64,000 nucleotides of DNA from Umezawaea tangerina. GTDB lineage: Bacteria; Actinomycetota; Actinomycetes; Mycobacteriales; Pseudonocardiaceae. Within the stretch, counting starts at the first letter, position 1, and each line of letters begins with the position of its first letter. The DNA lies in the NCBI RefSeq assembly GCF_003002815.1, contig NZ_PVTF01000008.1, positions 434,001 through 498,000 on the forward strand. Direction: 5' to 3'. Below, in pieces: positions 28,109 to 36,694 of the stretch. The position numbers and the translations under genes are program-made. The notes under the pieces are model-generated. The model was given only the letters and a program-made list of their open reading frames with translations, had not been told where the DNA came from and searched no databases.

Positions 28109-29704
28109 ATGACCGCGTTGATCCCCCCGGACGGGTCCGACCACCCGCCCTCGCCCTGGGTGGTGCGCCACGGTGGAGCCGCCAGGACCGCGCGTGATCG
28201 CCTGGCCGAGAACGCCGAGGGCGAGCGCGTTGTCGGAGCTGCCCGCCGCAGTGCCGTCGTCACCCCCGTCGGTGGTGCGGATGAACTCGTGACGACGCTG
28301 GACGCGACGCTCGGGGTGGTGGCGGTGACGAGCGGGACCTTCGGGCGCGTCGTCGGCTACGCCCGCGAAGGCGAACAGCGGCTGGACGTGCACCTGCTCT
28401 TCCCGGACCGCACGACGTTCTCACTGGCGCACAAGGCCGTTCGCGTGGACGCGGCCGCTGTGGCCTTCGACGGCGATCGCGTGGTCGTGCGCACCGCTCT
28501 GGTGACCGCCGAGCGACGGCACACCGGTGTGCACGTCCGGTTGCCGGGCTCGGACGCGGAGTCGGTGCACGACCTGGCCAGCGGCGAGGTTCGCGCGAGC
28601 ACCGCGAGCGGGCACCGCGTCACCTCGCGGGTCGAGGCGGACTCGGCGTCGTTGGCGGTCAGCGACGACGTCATGGTGCGGGTGATGGGGGATGACGCGG
28701 TGCAAGCACTGCTCGCTGGCGGCCACACGACGCTCCAGCTGGAAGCCGGTGCGCGCCACGTCGAGCTGACCTGTGCCGACGGCACCGCGAGCATCTCCAC
28801 CGCCGCAGGCGCCGTGATGATCGCCTGCTCGCGCAGTGGTCGGCGGGTGAAGGTCGACCGCGACGAGCTGACCGTCCAGTCCGCGGACGCGAGCGCGGGT
28901 GTGCGCTGGGACCGGGGGACGAGCACCTTGTCCGACGGCGGGGACGTGCCGCTCGACGGCCTGCACCTGCGCTGGTCCGATCGCGGCCTGGAGTTCGACC
29001 TCGGCGATGGGTTCACCGTCGTGGTCGCCGACCGAGTCCGGATCAGCTGGTGCGGCAAGACCTTCTCCGTCGGACAGGAAGACGTGATCATCGCCGACGA
29101 GGAGGAGAACTGGTACGTCGCGGCGGACGGCAGCCTCGGCACGGGCGCCTGCATGGTCACCACGGGACCGACGATCGACGGTTCGACGGAGGTGTTCGTG
29201 CGGTCGGTGGACCACGGCTGGTCCGCCTCCATGTGGTCGCACGGGACGTTCGTGGACGACGGCGCTGGTCTGCGGACCGTGCTGGATGAGCACGGAGCGG
29301 TGTTCACTCCCGCCTCGAGGACCGACAGCGCGGTGGTGTCCCAGCGTGACGAGAGGCGTCTCGTGGTCAACGCGGCGACCGCACGGGTGGAGATCGGGCA
29401 CAGCGGGGGAGTCCTGCTGAAGTCGGGTCTCGCCGAGCTGCGTGTGCTCCCCACCTCTGACGGACGTGCGTTGAGGTCGACCATCGCCTGCGGTGACCTG
29501 TTCTCGGTGGTCGTGACCGACTGCGAGCGCGACGGGCTGGTGTGGCGGACGACCCACCGGAGCAGTTCGGTCAGCCACCTCGTTCGCGGTGCGGGCGAAC
29601 TCGTGGTGCGCAACTCGCCCAGCGGGTCGGTGATCACCGCGACGGTCGACGAGGTGCGAGTGGTGCCGTTCGGCGCCAGCACCGAGCACGTCATCACCGT
29701 TTGA
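28109..29704 (+). CDS. Unrecognised beta-rich protein at the end of the ESX operon
   Basis: I do not recognise this protein. From ATG 28109 (GGAGGGG just upstream, short spacing) it has 531 residues; an in-frame ATG at 27998 would add 37 Trp-rich residues and has a weaker ribosome site. It has no signal peptide or membrane helix. Most of it consists of short alternating strands with recurring Val/Thr/Asp-turn-Gly patterns, suggesting a beta-solenoid or stacked sandwiches. It lies 135 bp after the EccA-like gene on the same strand and precedes the regulator. By position it may be an accessory of the secretion system, perhaps a partner of the neighbouring beta-helix. Confidence 0.7.
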   Translation: MTALIPPDGSDHPPSPWVVRHGGAARTARDRLAENAEGERVVGAARRSAVVTPVGGADELVTTLDATLGVVAVTSGTFGRVVGYAREGEQRLDVHLLFPDRTTFSLAHKAVRVDAAAVAFDGDRVVVRTALVTAERRHTGVHVRLPGSDAESVHDLASGEVRASTASGHRVTSRVEADSASLAVSDDVMVRVMGDDAVQALLAGGHTTLQLEAGARHVELTCADGTASISTAAGAVMIACSRSGRRVKVDRDELTVQSADASAGVRWDRGTSTLSDGGDVPLDGLHLRWSDRGLEFDLGDGFTVVVADRVRISWCGKTFSVGQEDVIIADEEENWYVAADGSLGTGACMVTTGPTIDGSTEVFVRSVDHGWSASMWSHGTFVDDGAGLRTVLDEHGAVFTPASRTDSAVVSQRDERRLVVNAATARVEIGHSGGVLLKSGLAELRVLPTSDGRALRSTIACGDLFSVVVTDCERDGLVWRTTHRSSSVSHLVRGAGELVVRNSPSGSVITATVDEVRVVPFGASTEHVITV

Positions 29705-29863
29705 GGCCTACGCGCACCATTCCACCCCTGCGCGACGTGGCAGCCCGTGCTCGCTTCCACCGGGCGCACTCGCATTGTCCGCTGGGATGTTTCGCGGTGC
29801 GGGGAAGTGCCGTCGGTCTCAAATCGCTCGGCGGAACGATTACTCGAACGGGGGAGCTGAGCG

Positions 29864-32155
29864 GTGAATTCACCTGGGTATACCAGTCGTGTCGATGGGC
29901 TCACCGGTTACGTTGGCGTGGTGGAGGAGATCCTGCTGTCGAACTTCGGCGAACTTCTGTTCCAGTATCGAAAACGGGCAGGTCGGAGTCAGCAGGAACT
30001 CGCGCGGCTGTCCGGGGTCAGCGTGCGGGCGTTGCGGGAGCTCGAGCACGGGAGGGCGCGAGCGGCCCAGCGCCGGTCAGCGGAAGTGCTGGCGGACGCG
30101 CTGGGACTTGAGGGTGGTGACCGGGCCGGTTTCCTGAAGGCCGCGCAGGACGGACGCAGGCGTGGTGTGCAGCCGCCACCCGGCTCGTTGTGGGTCGACC
30201 TGCCGCTGTTGCCGGTCGAACAGGTCGGGAGGGACGAGGAGGTCGACCGGCTCCGGCAACTCCTCGCCGTCAGCGCCACCGTGGCGATCGTGGGGCAGCC
30301 GGGGGTGGGCAAGACCGTGCTGGCCGTGCTCGCGGCACATCGGTTGCGTCAGCAGTTCCCGGACGGTTGCTTCGCCATCGACCTGCGCGGTGTCGATGAC
30401 GAGCCACTGCGAGTGCGGATGGTGTTCGACCGCCTGCTCAGGGCGTTCGGGTTGGCGCCTGCCGAGATCCCGGCGACCGAGGCCGAGCAGGCGGGCGTCT
30501 ACCGGGCGACGCTGGCCAAGCGACGTGTGCTGGTGTTGTTGGACAACGCTTTCAACGAGGCGCAGATCCGGCCCCTGCTCACCTCGGCGTCGGACAGCCG
30601 CGTTCTCGTCACGTGTCGTCGCACGCTGGCCGGGCTCGAAGGAGTGCGCTGGTTGCACCTGGGACCGCTGTCCGAACTCTCCGCCCGCGAGCTGCTGCAC
30701 GCTTTTGTCGGTCAGGACCGGATCGACGCGGAGTCGGAGGAGACGAACGAGCTCGTCGCGTTGTGCGGCAACCTGCCGTTGGCGTTGCGAATCGTCGGCG
30801 ACCGCCTGGCGACCAGGCTGCAGTGGTCGATCGGCTACCTGGTCGACCAGTTGCGGGACGAGGGCACCAGGCTCACTTCGCTGTCCGCCGGTGACCTCCA
30901 GGTCCGACGGGTGTTCGAGGTGTCCTACCGCAGGCTCTCACCCCCCGCGCGCGCCCTGTTCTGCCGACTGGCGGTGGTGCCGGGAACGGACTTCGGCATC
31001 GAACTCGTGACGGTGGCCGGCGAGCTGACCGAATGGGACGCGATGGGCGTGCTCGACGAGCTGGTGGACGCGAGCATGTTGCTGACAGGACCGCAAGAGG
31101 GCCGGTTCCGGTTCCACGACCTGCTGCGGATCTTCGCGAAGGAGCGGTGGAAGGCGGAGCACGAGTCCGGCGAACGGGACAGGATCACCCGCGCGACGGT
31201 GTCCCACCTGCTGGGGGCGGCTTCCGCGGCAGGGATGCGGTTCTACCCGGACCCTCCGCCTGACGAGGTCTTCGACTCGTTCGACCAGGCCCGTGACTGG
31301 CTCGACCTCGAAAGGTCCAACTGGCTCGCGGCGGTGCGCAAGGCAGCGCGGATGGGGTGGCACGCCGAGGTTCTCGCGCTGGCCAGGGCGATGCACTGGT
31401 ACTCCGACTCCTACTGGACGGTGCTGCCGTGGGAAGAGGTCTTCCGGCTCGGGCTGGCCGCGGCCCGTGCGCTGGACGATGCCTCTGCCGAGGCCCAGCA
31501 GCTGAACTTCGTGGGCTGGGCGATGCGGAAGGTGCAGGACGACGGGGCGGCGCTCGAGTGCCACCTGGAGGCTTTGCGGGTGGCCACCGAGAACGGCGAT
31601 CTGCTGGAGCAGACGTGGGCACTTGCCTACGCGGGTACGAATCGCCTGCGCCTCGGCCAGCGCGAGGAGGCGTTGACGGATCTGCGGCGAGCTGTCGAAC
31701 TGGCCGCGGACTTCGATTTCTGGACCGTCCAGCTACCCGTGGGTCACCGGTACGGCTTCCTCCTGCTGGACAGCGGCCGAGCAGCCGAAGGCCTCGCCGT
31801 CCAACAGGGGGTGTACGCGCACGCCGAACGACTTCTGAGCGCCGAGCGGCACGAGGGCCGTTTGCTGATCGCAGCCCAGGTGCTCGAGGGAGTCGCCCAG
31901 TGCCAGTACGCGCTGGGGCGGTGGGAGGACGCGGCGGCCGGGCACGCCGCCGCGCGCCACGTCTACGTCGACAGCGGTTCGGATGTTCTTGCCGTGCGCG
32001 CCGGACTACGGGAAGGCCAGTGCTGGATCGCGGCGGGCGACCACGAGAAGGCTCACGACGCGTTGGACTTCGCCCTTGTCCTGTCCGAGGAGAAGGCGTT
32101 GCCGACTTGGTCTGCCGAGGTGCGTGCCGCGCTCGCGCGGTTGTCGTCCTCGTGA
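29864..32155 (+). CDS. HTH/NB-ARC/TPR transcriptional regulator (AfsR-like without SARP domain)
   Basis: The 763-residue regulator starts at GTG 29864 after GGGGAG (29851-29856). An XRE-type helix-turn-helix lies at about residues 28-82 (SQQELARLSGVSVRALRELE). The NB-ARC ATPase covers about 115-400, with GQPGVGKT at 144-151 and a Walker B-like RVLVLLDNAF. A winged-helix stretch (FRFHDLLRIFAKE) and helical TPR-like repeats make up the rest. Such proteins act as ATP-switched transcription factors in actinomycetes. It lies 159 bp after the ESX locus on the same strand and may control it, or may be independent. Its transcript ends at the hairpin at 32180-32224. Confidence 0.85.
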   Translation: MNSPGYTSRVDGLTGYVGVVEEILLSNFGELLFQYRKRAGRSQQELARLSGVSVRALRELEHGRARAAQRRSAEVLADALGLEGGDRAGFLKAAQDGRRRGVQPPPGSLWVDLPLLPVEQVGRDEEVDRLRQLLAVSATVAIVGQPGVGKTVLAVLAAHRLRQQFPDGCFAIDLRGVDDEPLRVRMVFDRLLRAFGLAPAEIPATEAEQAGVYRATLAKRRVLVLLDNAFNEAQIRPLLTSASDSRVLVTCRRTLAGLEGVRWLHLGPLSELSARELLHAFVGQDRIDAESEETNELVALCGNLPLALRIVGDRLATRLQWSIGYLVDQLRDEGTRLTSLSAGDLQVRRVFEVSYRRLSPPARALFCRLAVVPGTDFGIELVTVAGELTEWDAMGVLDELVDASMLLTGPQEGRFRFHDLLRIFAKERWKAEHESGERDRITRATVSHLLGAASAAGMRFYPDPPPDEVFDSFDQARDWLDLERSNWLAAVRKAARMGWHAEVLALARAMHWYSDSYWTVLPWEEVFRLGLAAARALDDASAEAQQLNFVGWAMRKVQDDGAALECHLEALRVATENGDLLEQTWALAYAGTNRLRLGQREEALTDLRRAVELAADFDFWTVQLPVGHRYGFLLLDSGRAAEGLAVQQGVYAHAERLLSAERHEGRLLIAAQVLEGVAQCQYALGRWEDAAAGHAAARHVYVDSGSDVLAVRAGLREGQCWIAAGDHEKAHDALDFALVLSEEKALPTWSAEVRAALARLSSS

Positions 32156-32179
32156 CCAGCCCGGTCCTCATGGCCGGGA

Positions 32180-32224
32180 TTGATGCCGCCGATCCTCGCC
32201 GTAGGCACGGATCGGCGGCATCAA
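32180..32224. terminator. Bidirectional hairpin terminator
   Basis: A perfect 16-bp inverted repeat (32180-32195 with 32209-32224) has a 13-base loop. It lies between the end of the NB-ARC regulator (+) and the end of the small secreted-protein gene (-). There is no U-tract, as is common in actinomycetes. It probably terminates both convergent transcripts. Confidence 0.85.
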
Positions 32225-32283
32225 GGGAGTCCGCTCGGGTGCCGCGATGGATCAGGGCAACCGCGTCGAATGACCAGCCGGGC

Positions 32284-32532
32284 TCAGTACTCCACCCATA
32301 GCTGGACGTAGTCGGGGACGTCGCCGCGGCATTCGTGGTTGTGGCCGGGGTAGCTGTTCTGCGCCTTGTAGTGGCAGGAGAACGTCGCGAGCGCCGCTTC
32401 AGTCGCATTGGTCGCCCGCCACGACTGGACGTAGACCCAGATTCCGGCCGCCTGTGCCGATGTCGGAGTCACTGCGGCGAGGCCGGCGAGGACGGACAGG
32501 GCCATGGCGATGCTGGTGGCAACTTTTCGCAT
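32284..32532 (-). CDS. Small secreted protein
   Basis: The 82-residue protein starts at the ATG at 32532 with GGAAGG five bases upstream. Residues 1-29 are a Sec signal peptide (MRK, hydrophobic core, SAQA/A cleavage). The mature part of about 53 residues is aromatic-rich (WVYVQSW, YVQLWVEY) with two Cys (C53, C69) that could form one disulfide. I do not recognise a family. Actinomycetes make many such small extracellular proteins with a conserved Cys pair and unknown roles. A long in-frame extension upstream to 33123 lies inside the P450 gene and is not supported. Confidence 0.75.
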   Translation of the reverse strand: MRKVATSIAMALSVLAGLAAVTPTSAQAAGIWVYVQSWRATNATEAALATFSCHYKAQNSYPGHNHECRGDVPDYVQLWVEY

Positions 32533-32693
32533 TCGAACCTTCCAGGGCTTGATGCCGGATGATCTTTCAATTCGGAACGTAACAGCGCCCTTGAGGAGAC
32601 GGTGAAAAGGAAGTACGCACGGCCATCTTCGTTGCCCGATCCGGCCGAATGGCTCGACACGCGACGTCGACCCGGTAGCTGAACCGTGTCGAC

Positions 32694-34124
32694 TCAACCG
32701 GTTTTCGTCGGCACGCACAGCGGGGTGAGCACCGCGCGCAGGGGAGCACTGGGGTAGATCTGGTGCACCCGGCACAGTCGCCCACGTGCGTCGTCGAGCA
32801 GTTCCACGTCGAATCGCGTGAGCAGTTCCGCCAGCAAGCCCGCGGTGAGAACCTTGTTGAACTGCTGTGCGACACAGCTGAAGGGACCACGCCCGAACGA
32901 CGCCGTCCTGGGTGCCGGCTCCTGGAGGTGCCGGTCGGGGTCGTAGTCGTCGGGACGGTCGTGCACGCGCGTGCTGTCGCGGTTGATCACGCCCGGCGCG
33001 ACGACGACGGACGAGCCCGCGGGCAGGTGGTAGCGCACCCCTTCCCGCTCGAACTCCAGCGGCTTCCGCAGGAAGCGGATCAGCAAGGACACGGGGTTGA
33101 GCCGCACCGTCTCCAGCAGGCACCTCGCCAGCAGTTCCCGCCGCGCCGCGGGGGTGTCGGCCCCGTGCACGCGCTCCACCAGCGCCGGTCTGGCAAGCAC
33201 GTCGACCAGGGTCCAGTAGTTGTAGGTGCCGGGGTACGAGGTGGCGTACCAGATCACGGCCATGAACATCCAGCGCGCGTCGGCGACGCTCAGCGGCTGT
33301 CCGTCGACCCGCACCCGGTCGATCGCGGTCAGCAGCGGCGAGCTCGCGCTGTCGAACCGACCCAGTTCGGCGCTCAGCAAGCGGTGCAGTCCGCGCGTGG
33401 CGTGGTACTCCGGCATGGCGTAGTGCATCGGCGTCATCGCCAGGGCGGCGCGGAGGACGTCGCTGCCGTCGACGATCTTCCGGTACAGGCCGGTCAGCCG
33501 CGGGCCTACCGCGGACCAGAGCTGGTCACCCGCGAAATAGCGGCCGACCACCTCGTACACCAGGGGATGCACGGCTTCGGTCAGGTCGACGGTGCGCGGC
33601 CAGGCGGCCACCCGCTGTTCGACCACGTCGGCGATCAGGTCCGGCAACCGGGCTATCCGTTCCTGTGACAGCATTTCGGCGATCGTGCGCCGGGCGATCA
33701 GCACGAGGCGCTGCAGTGACTCGGTGTCCCGCCCGGTACGCGGGAACCAGTACCCCATGGTGGGCACCTTGCTCAGCACGGCGCCGAGCGTGGCGTGGTC
33801 GGCAGGCAGGTTCATGACCATGGCGTAGGCATCGTCGTACAGCAGGTAGGTCATGTCGTAGAGCTTCGGCACCCTCAACGTGAACATGGCACCGTACTGT
33901 TCGGCGTTGCGCCGCACCAGCTCCACCGGATCGGTGAGCACCGAGCGCAGACGCGTGTACAGCCCGTAGACGGGGATGCCATCCCGGCCCGCCAGCGCGA
34001 GCGGTGGATGCACGGTCCCGTCGGGAACTCGCACAGGTCTGTTGTGCCACCGCCAGCACGCTGCGGCGGTCCCCATGGCGAGTCCGCCCGCAGCAGTTGC
34101 GGCCAGTGCGCCGGCCATCTTCAC
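32694..34124 (-). CDS. Cytochrome P450 with N-terminal membrane anchor
   Basis: The protein has 476 residues from GTG 34124 (GGAGG four bases upstream); an ATG at 34118 is equally possible. Unusually for bacteria, residues 1-25 are a hydrophobic Ala/Gly-rich segment that may anchor it, followed by a Pro-containing hinge as in microsomal P450s. The ExxR motif is ETVR. The heme loop is FGRGPFSCVAQ with Cys417; Ala replaces the usual Gly two residues after Cys. The I-helix region (MAVIWYATSYPGTYN) lacks the AGxDT/AGxET acid-Thr pair, so its oxygen activation may be atypical. No ferredoxin gene adjoins it. The substrate is unknown; eukaryote-like CYP7/8/51-type similarity is an impression only. 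Confidence 0.88.
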   Translation of the reverse strand: MKMAGALAATAAGGLAMGTAAACWRWHNRPVRVPDGTVHPPLALAGRDGIPVYGLYTRLRSVLTDPVELVRRNAEQYGAMFTLRVPKLYDMTYLLYDDAYAMVMNLPADHATLGAVLSKVPTMGYWFPRTGRDTESLQRLVLIARRTIAEMLSQERIARLPDLIADVVEQRVAAWPRTVDLTEAVHPLVYEVVGRYFAGDQLWSAVGPRLTGLYRKIVDGSDVLRAALAMTPMHYAMPEYHATRGLHRLLSAELGRFDSASSPLLTAIDRVRVDGQPLSVADARWMFMAVIWYATSYPGTYNYWTLVDVLARPALVERVHGADTPAARRELLARCLLETVRLNPVSLLIRFLRKPLEFEREGVRYHLPAGSSVVVAPGVINRDSTRVHDRPDDYDPDRHLQEPAPRTASFGRGPFSCVAQQFNKVLTAGLLAELLTRFDVELLDDARGRLCRVHQIYPSAPLRAVLTPLCVPTKTG

Positions 34125-34994
34125 GTGACCTCCAACGGGAACCAAGATCGTGGTTTCGCGCGGAAACGAGCGAGCAGGCCCGAGTCGCCCGGCCAAGGGA
34201 GCCACGGCCCCGCTCGCCCCACCCCGGTTCCTGCCCACCTGCCGGCAAACGTCTCTCCGACCATAGGGGGACGGAACTCGCCGGACGGCCCGGTGCCCGA
34301 TCACCCCGGAAGTTCGAGTACGCCGGGCAACCTGGTGGTCTTTCCAGCGGGCCTGTGCCTAGGTGGTGGGGGAGCGTGATCAGGTGGAGTGACTTTTCGG
34401 CCAGAGTGGACATCGGAGAAGGTCTGGAAGTCGGCAGAGTCCCGCGGATTCAACGGCGCTTCCCACGCCCGGCTGGGCAACCTCGTAGCGGCGCTGGGTG
34501 CCGAACCGCGCTCGATCGAGCCAGTGCTTCGAATCGCCGCGACGAGCTCGTCGAAGACCGTGTTCACGCGCATACGTTGGCAGGCGGCATCTCCCGCGAT
34601 CACGGCGCAGGTGTTCGCCCTCTTGGCCGCGGGTGCGATCGGTGTACCGCCACGTGACGCACTACCCATGACGGTAGTGTCCAGCCTCTGCTGGGCGGGC
34701 TTGGAGGTCGCTCTGGGCGCATGTTCACGCCACGGTGAAGTCCTACACGGAGGCACTCACCGCGCTGCACCGGCGGGCGCGCCTGATGTTGTTGAGGAAT
34801 CGTTGGCACGACCAGGGCGATGAGCACGAAAGGCCGGCAACGGGTGACGGTCGAGGAGAACACGGTCCCGGCCCGCGTGGCGTGAACCCGGCCGCCGGGG
34901 TGGAGCGTGTGGCGGGGTGATCGCGACGGCGTGGTGTCCGATGGTGTCCGCGACTGGTGTCGACCTGGAACACCGCGCCGGGCGATCTGGGGCG
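34125..34994. other. Gene-poor region without supported genes
   Basis: About 870 bp carry several conflicting open frames on both strands (for example 34389-34823 plus, 34301-34756 minus). None has a good ribosome site or a recognisable family. The composition is coding-like but no frame dominates, which suggests decayed sequence. It borders the IS5-type fossil. Confidence 0.5.
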
Positions 34995-35342
34995 CTACTG
35001 GAACCGGTCGCGGGTCGCGGCCACGATCTCCCCGGCTATGACCGTCTCCAACGCGGTGTACTTGATGGGATCATTCCCGGTCTGCACGGAGAGGCAGCCA
35101 GACTCGGTGCCGCGGAACCAGCCACCTTCCCCGCTGTGCGTGGACAGGCAGTCGCGCAGCTCGACCTGCTCCGCGCCGCCCCGCGAGGCGGTCGAGCGAC
35201 CGAGGTGGACGTGGCTGCCGCCTTCGGACAGGCCAAGGGCACGTGCCCCCTTGCGGGTGGTGGCTCGGTCAACGGTGTAGCTCACCTGGAAGATCCGGTC
35301 GTGCGCCGCGCTTGCCTTGCGGATCTCGTCGTCCAGTGTCAT
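34995..35342 (-). CDS. Hypothetical protein
   Basis: This 115-residue protein is not recognised. The case for a gene is the ATG at 35342 with GGGAGG four bases upstream, and a soluble-protein-like sequence (MTLDDEIRKASAAHDRIF at the start, YTALETVIAGEIVAATRDRF at the end). It has two Cys and no signal peptide or membrane helix. It stands alone in an otherwise decayed region between the P450 and a transposase fossil, so it may itself be a relic. Confidence 0.5.
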   Translation of the reverse strand: MTLDDEIRKASAAHDRIFQVSYTVDRATTRKGARALGLSEGGSHVHLGRSTASRGGAEQVELRDCLSTHSGEGGWFRGTESGCLSVQTGNDPIKYTALETVIAGEIVAATRDRFQ

Positions 35343-35519
35343 CGGGCCTCCCGCTTTGCGCTCATAGATCGTGCATCGCCTCAGCTCAGCGGTCCATTAC
35401 CGGGCTCGACCAGGTCGCGGACGAGGACGTTGGTGAGCGACAGCGGCGGGGAAAGGGCGGAGCTGATCCGCACCCCGCAGTGAGGTCCCAGGTGGTGAGG
35501 TTGGCAGGGAATTGCTGGT

Positions 35520-35870
35520 CACGCCTCCATCGCGTCGGCGGGACGTCCCGCCGACCTGTGGGCCCTGGCAGACCGTGTACGGATTGTTCCGGCGTTGCAA
35601 CGCGCCGGGGTCTGGGCGGTGGTCCTGACCGAGTTGCAGGCCCGTGCGGATGTCGCCGGGCTGATCGAGTGGGACGTGAGTGTGGATTCCACGATCATGC
35701 GGGCGCACCGGCATGCAGCAGCGTCACGCGGTCGAGTACGGCATCGGTCTGCTCAAGCAGCATCGAGCGGTGGCTGCTCGCTACGACAAATTCGCCGTTC
35801 GCTATCAGCCACGGTGCAGGTCGCGGCCATCAATATCTGGCTGCGCTACATCCAGACACGGCCTAGGCGG
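35520..35870 (+). pseudogene. Decayed IS5-family transposase
   Basis: Pieces of an IS5-type DDE transposase lie in order but in alternating frames. These are CGPWQTVYGLFRRCNAPG (frame of 35536), WDVSVDSTIMRAHRHAA (frame of 35595), HAVEYGIGLLKQHRAVAARYDK (frame of 35680) and ATVQVAAINIWLRYIQ (frame of 35595). The central part, roughly 60-80 residues including the second catalytic Asp region, is deleted after the AHRHAA motif. At least three frameshifts make it non-functional. I could not find terminal inverted repeats. Confidence 0.8.
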
Positions 35871-36108
35871 TGAGCACACCGCTGCCGAGCAACCTGCTCA
35901 CGGCCGAGGAGGCGGAATGCCGGGCCGGTGTGCGCTGATGCTCACCCACTTCTGGCCGGTACCGATCGGGCCGCTTCTGCGGCGACGGCCCGATCGACGT
36001 TGGCCGAGGACGTGCTCATCGCGGACGAAGCACTCGACCCGTCCTGACCCCTGGCTCCGTTCCCGGCCACGGCACGGGCGAGGTGCCCATCTGATCGGAC
36101 AACCACGG

Positions 36109-36690
36109 CTAGGGCAGGGCTAGGTGGCTCCACGCGGTGGTGTTGGTGGTGAGGTGCAGGAGGAGGGCTTCGAGGTCGTGGTGGGGCTCGGGGTCCGTGT
36201 GGTTCCAGGTGGGGATGATGCTGATGCCGTCGGCCGCGGCGGTGACGAGGGCGGTGATGTGGGGTGGGAGGCCGTCGTCGGCGAGGTCGTCGCGCCAGCG
36301 GCGGGTGTCGGCGTGGGCGAGGTCGGTGATCTCGGGGATGGCGGCCAGGTGGCCGATGAGGGGCCCCAGGTCGTGGAAGGTGTCGGGGTCGCGGGAGAGG
36401 GCCGCGCTGACCCGGATGTAGGCGCGGGTGAGGCGGCCCGGTGCGAGGTCACCGTGGTCCACCGCGGCGGTGACATCGGCGCGGAAGCGGTCGAACAGGT
36501 CTTGGGCGAGCGCCCGGACCAGGTCGTCCTTGGTGGCGAAGTGGTGCAGGAGGCCACCTTTGGACACGCCTGCCTGCTTGGCGATGTGGTCGAGGGTCGC
36601 CGCGGCGCCGCGGGCGCGGATGCACACGCCCGCGGCGTCCAGCAGCGCGCGGCGGGTGTCCTCGCGGGTGCGTCCGGCTACGCGCGGCAT
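36109..36690 (-). CDS. TetR-family repressor of the adjacent MFS exporter
   Basis: The protein has 193 residues, with a TetR helix-turn-helix at about 10-55 (LDHIAKQAGVSKGGLLHHFATKDDLV) and a helical ligand-binding domain. The start is the ATG at 36690 with AAGGAG upstream, four bases after the MFS stop, so the two are co-transcribed. It probably binds the palindrome at 38245-38270 in the promoter of the pair and is released by a drug-like ligand. The C-terminus (TTNTTAWSHLALP) ends at a TAG. Confidence 0.85.
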   Translation of the reverse strand: MPRVAGRTREDTRRALLDAAGVCIRARGAAATLDHIAKQAGVSKGGLLHHFATKDDLVRALAQDLFDRFRADVTAAVDHGDLAPGRLTRAYIRVSAALSRDPDTFHDLGPLIGHLAAIPEITDLAHADTRRWRDDLADDGLPPHITALVTAAADGISIIPTWNHTDPEPHHDLEALLLHLTTNTTAWSHLALP

Positions 36691-36694
36691 CAGG

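Noticed and set aside
34389-34823. 144-residue open frame in the gene-poor zone
   Set aside because: There is no ribosome site or family motif, and a similar-length frame lies on the opposite strand.
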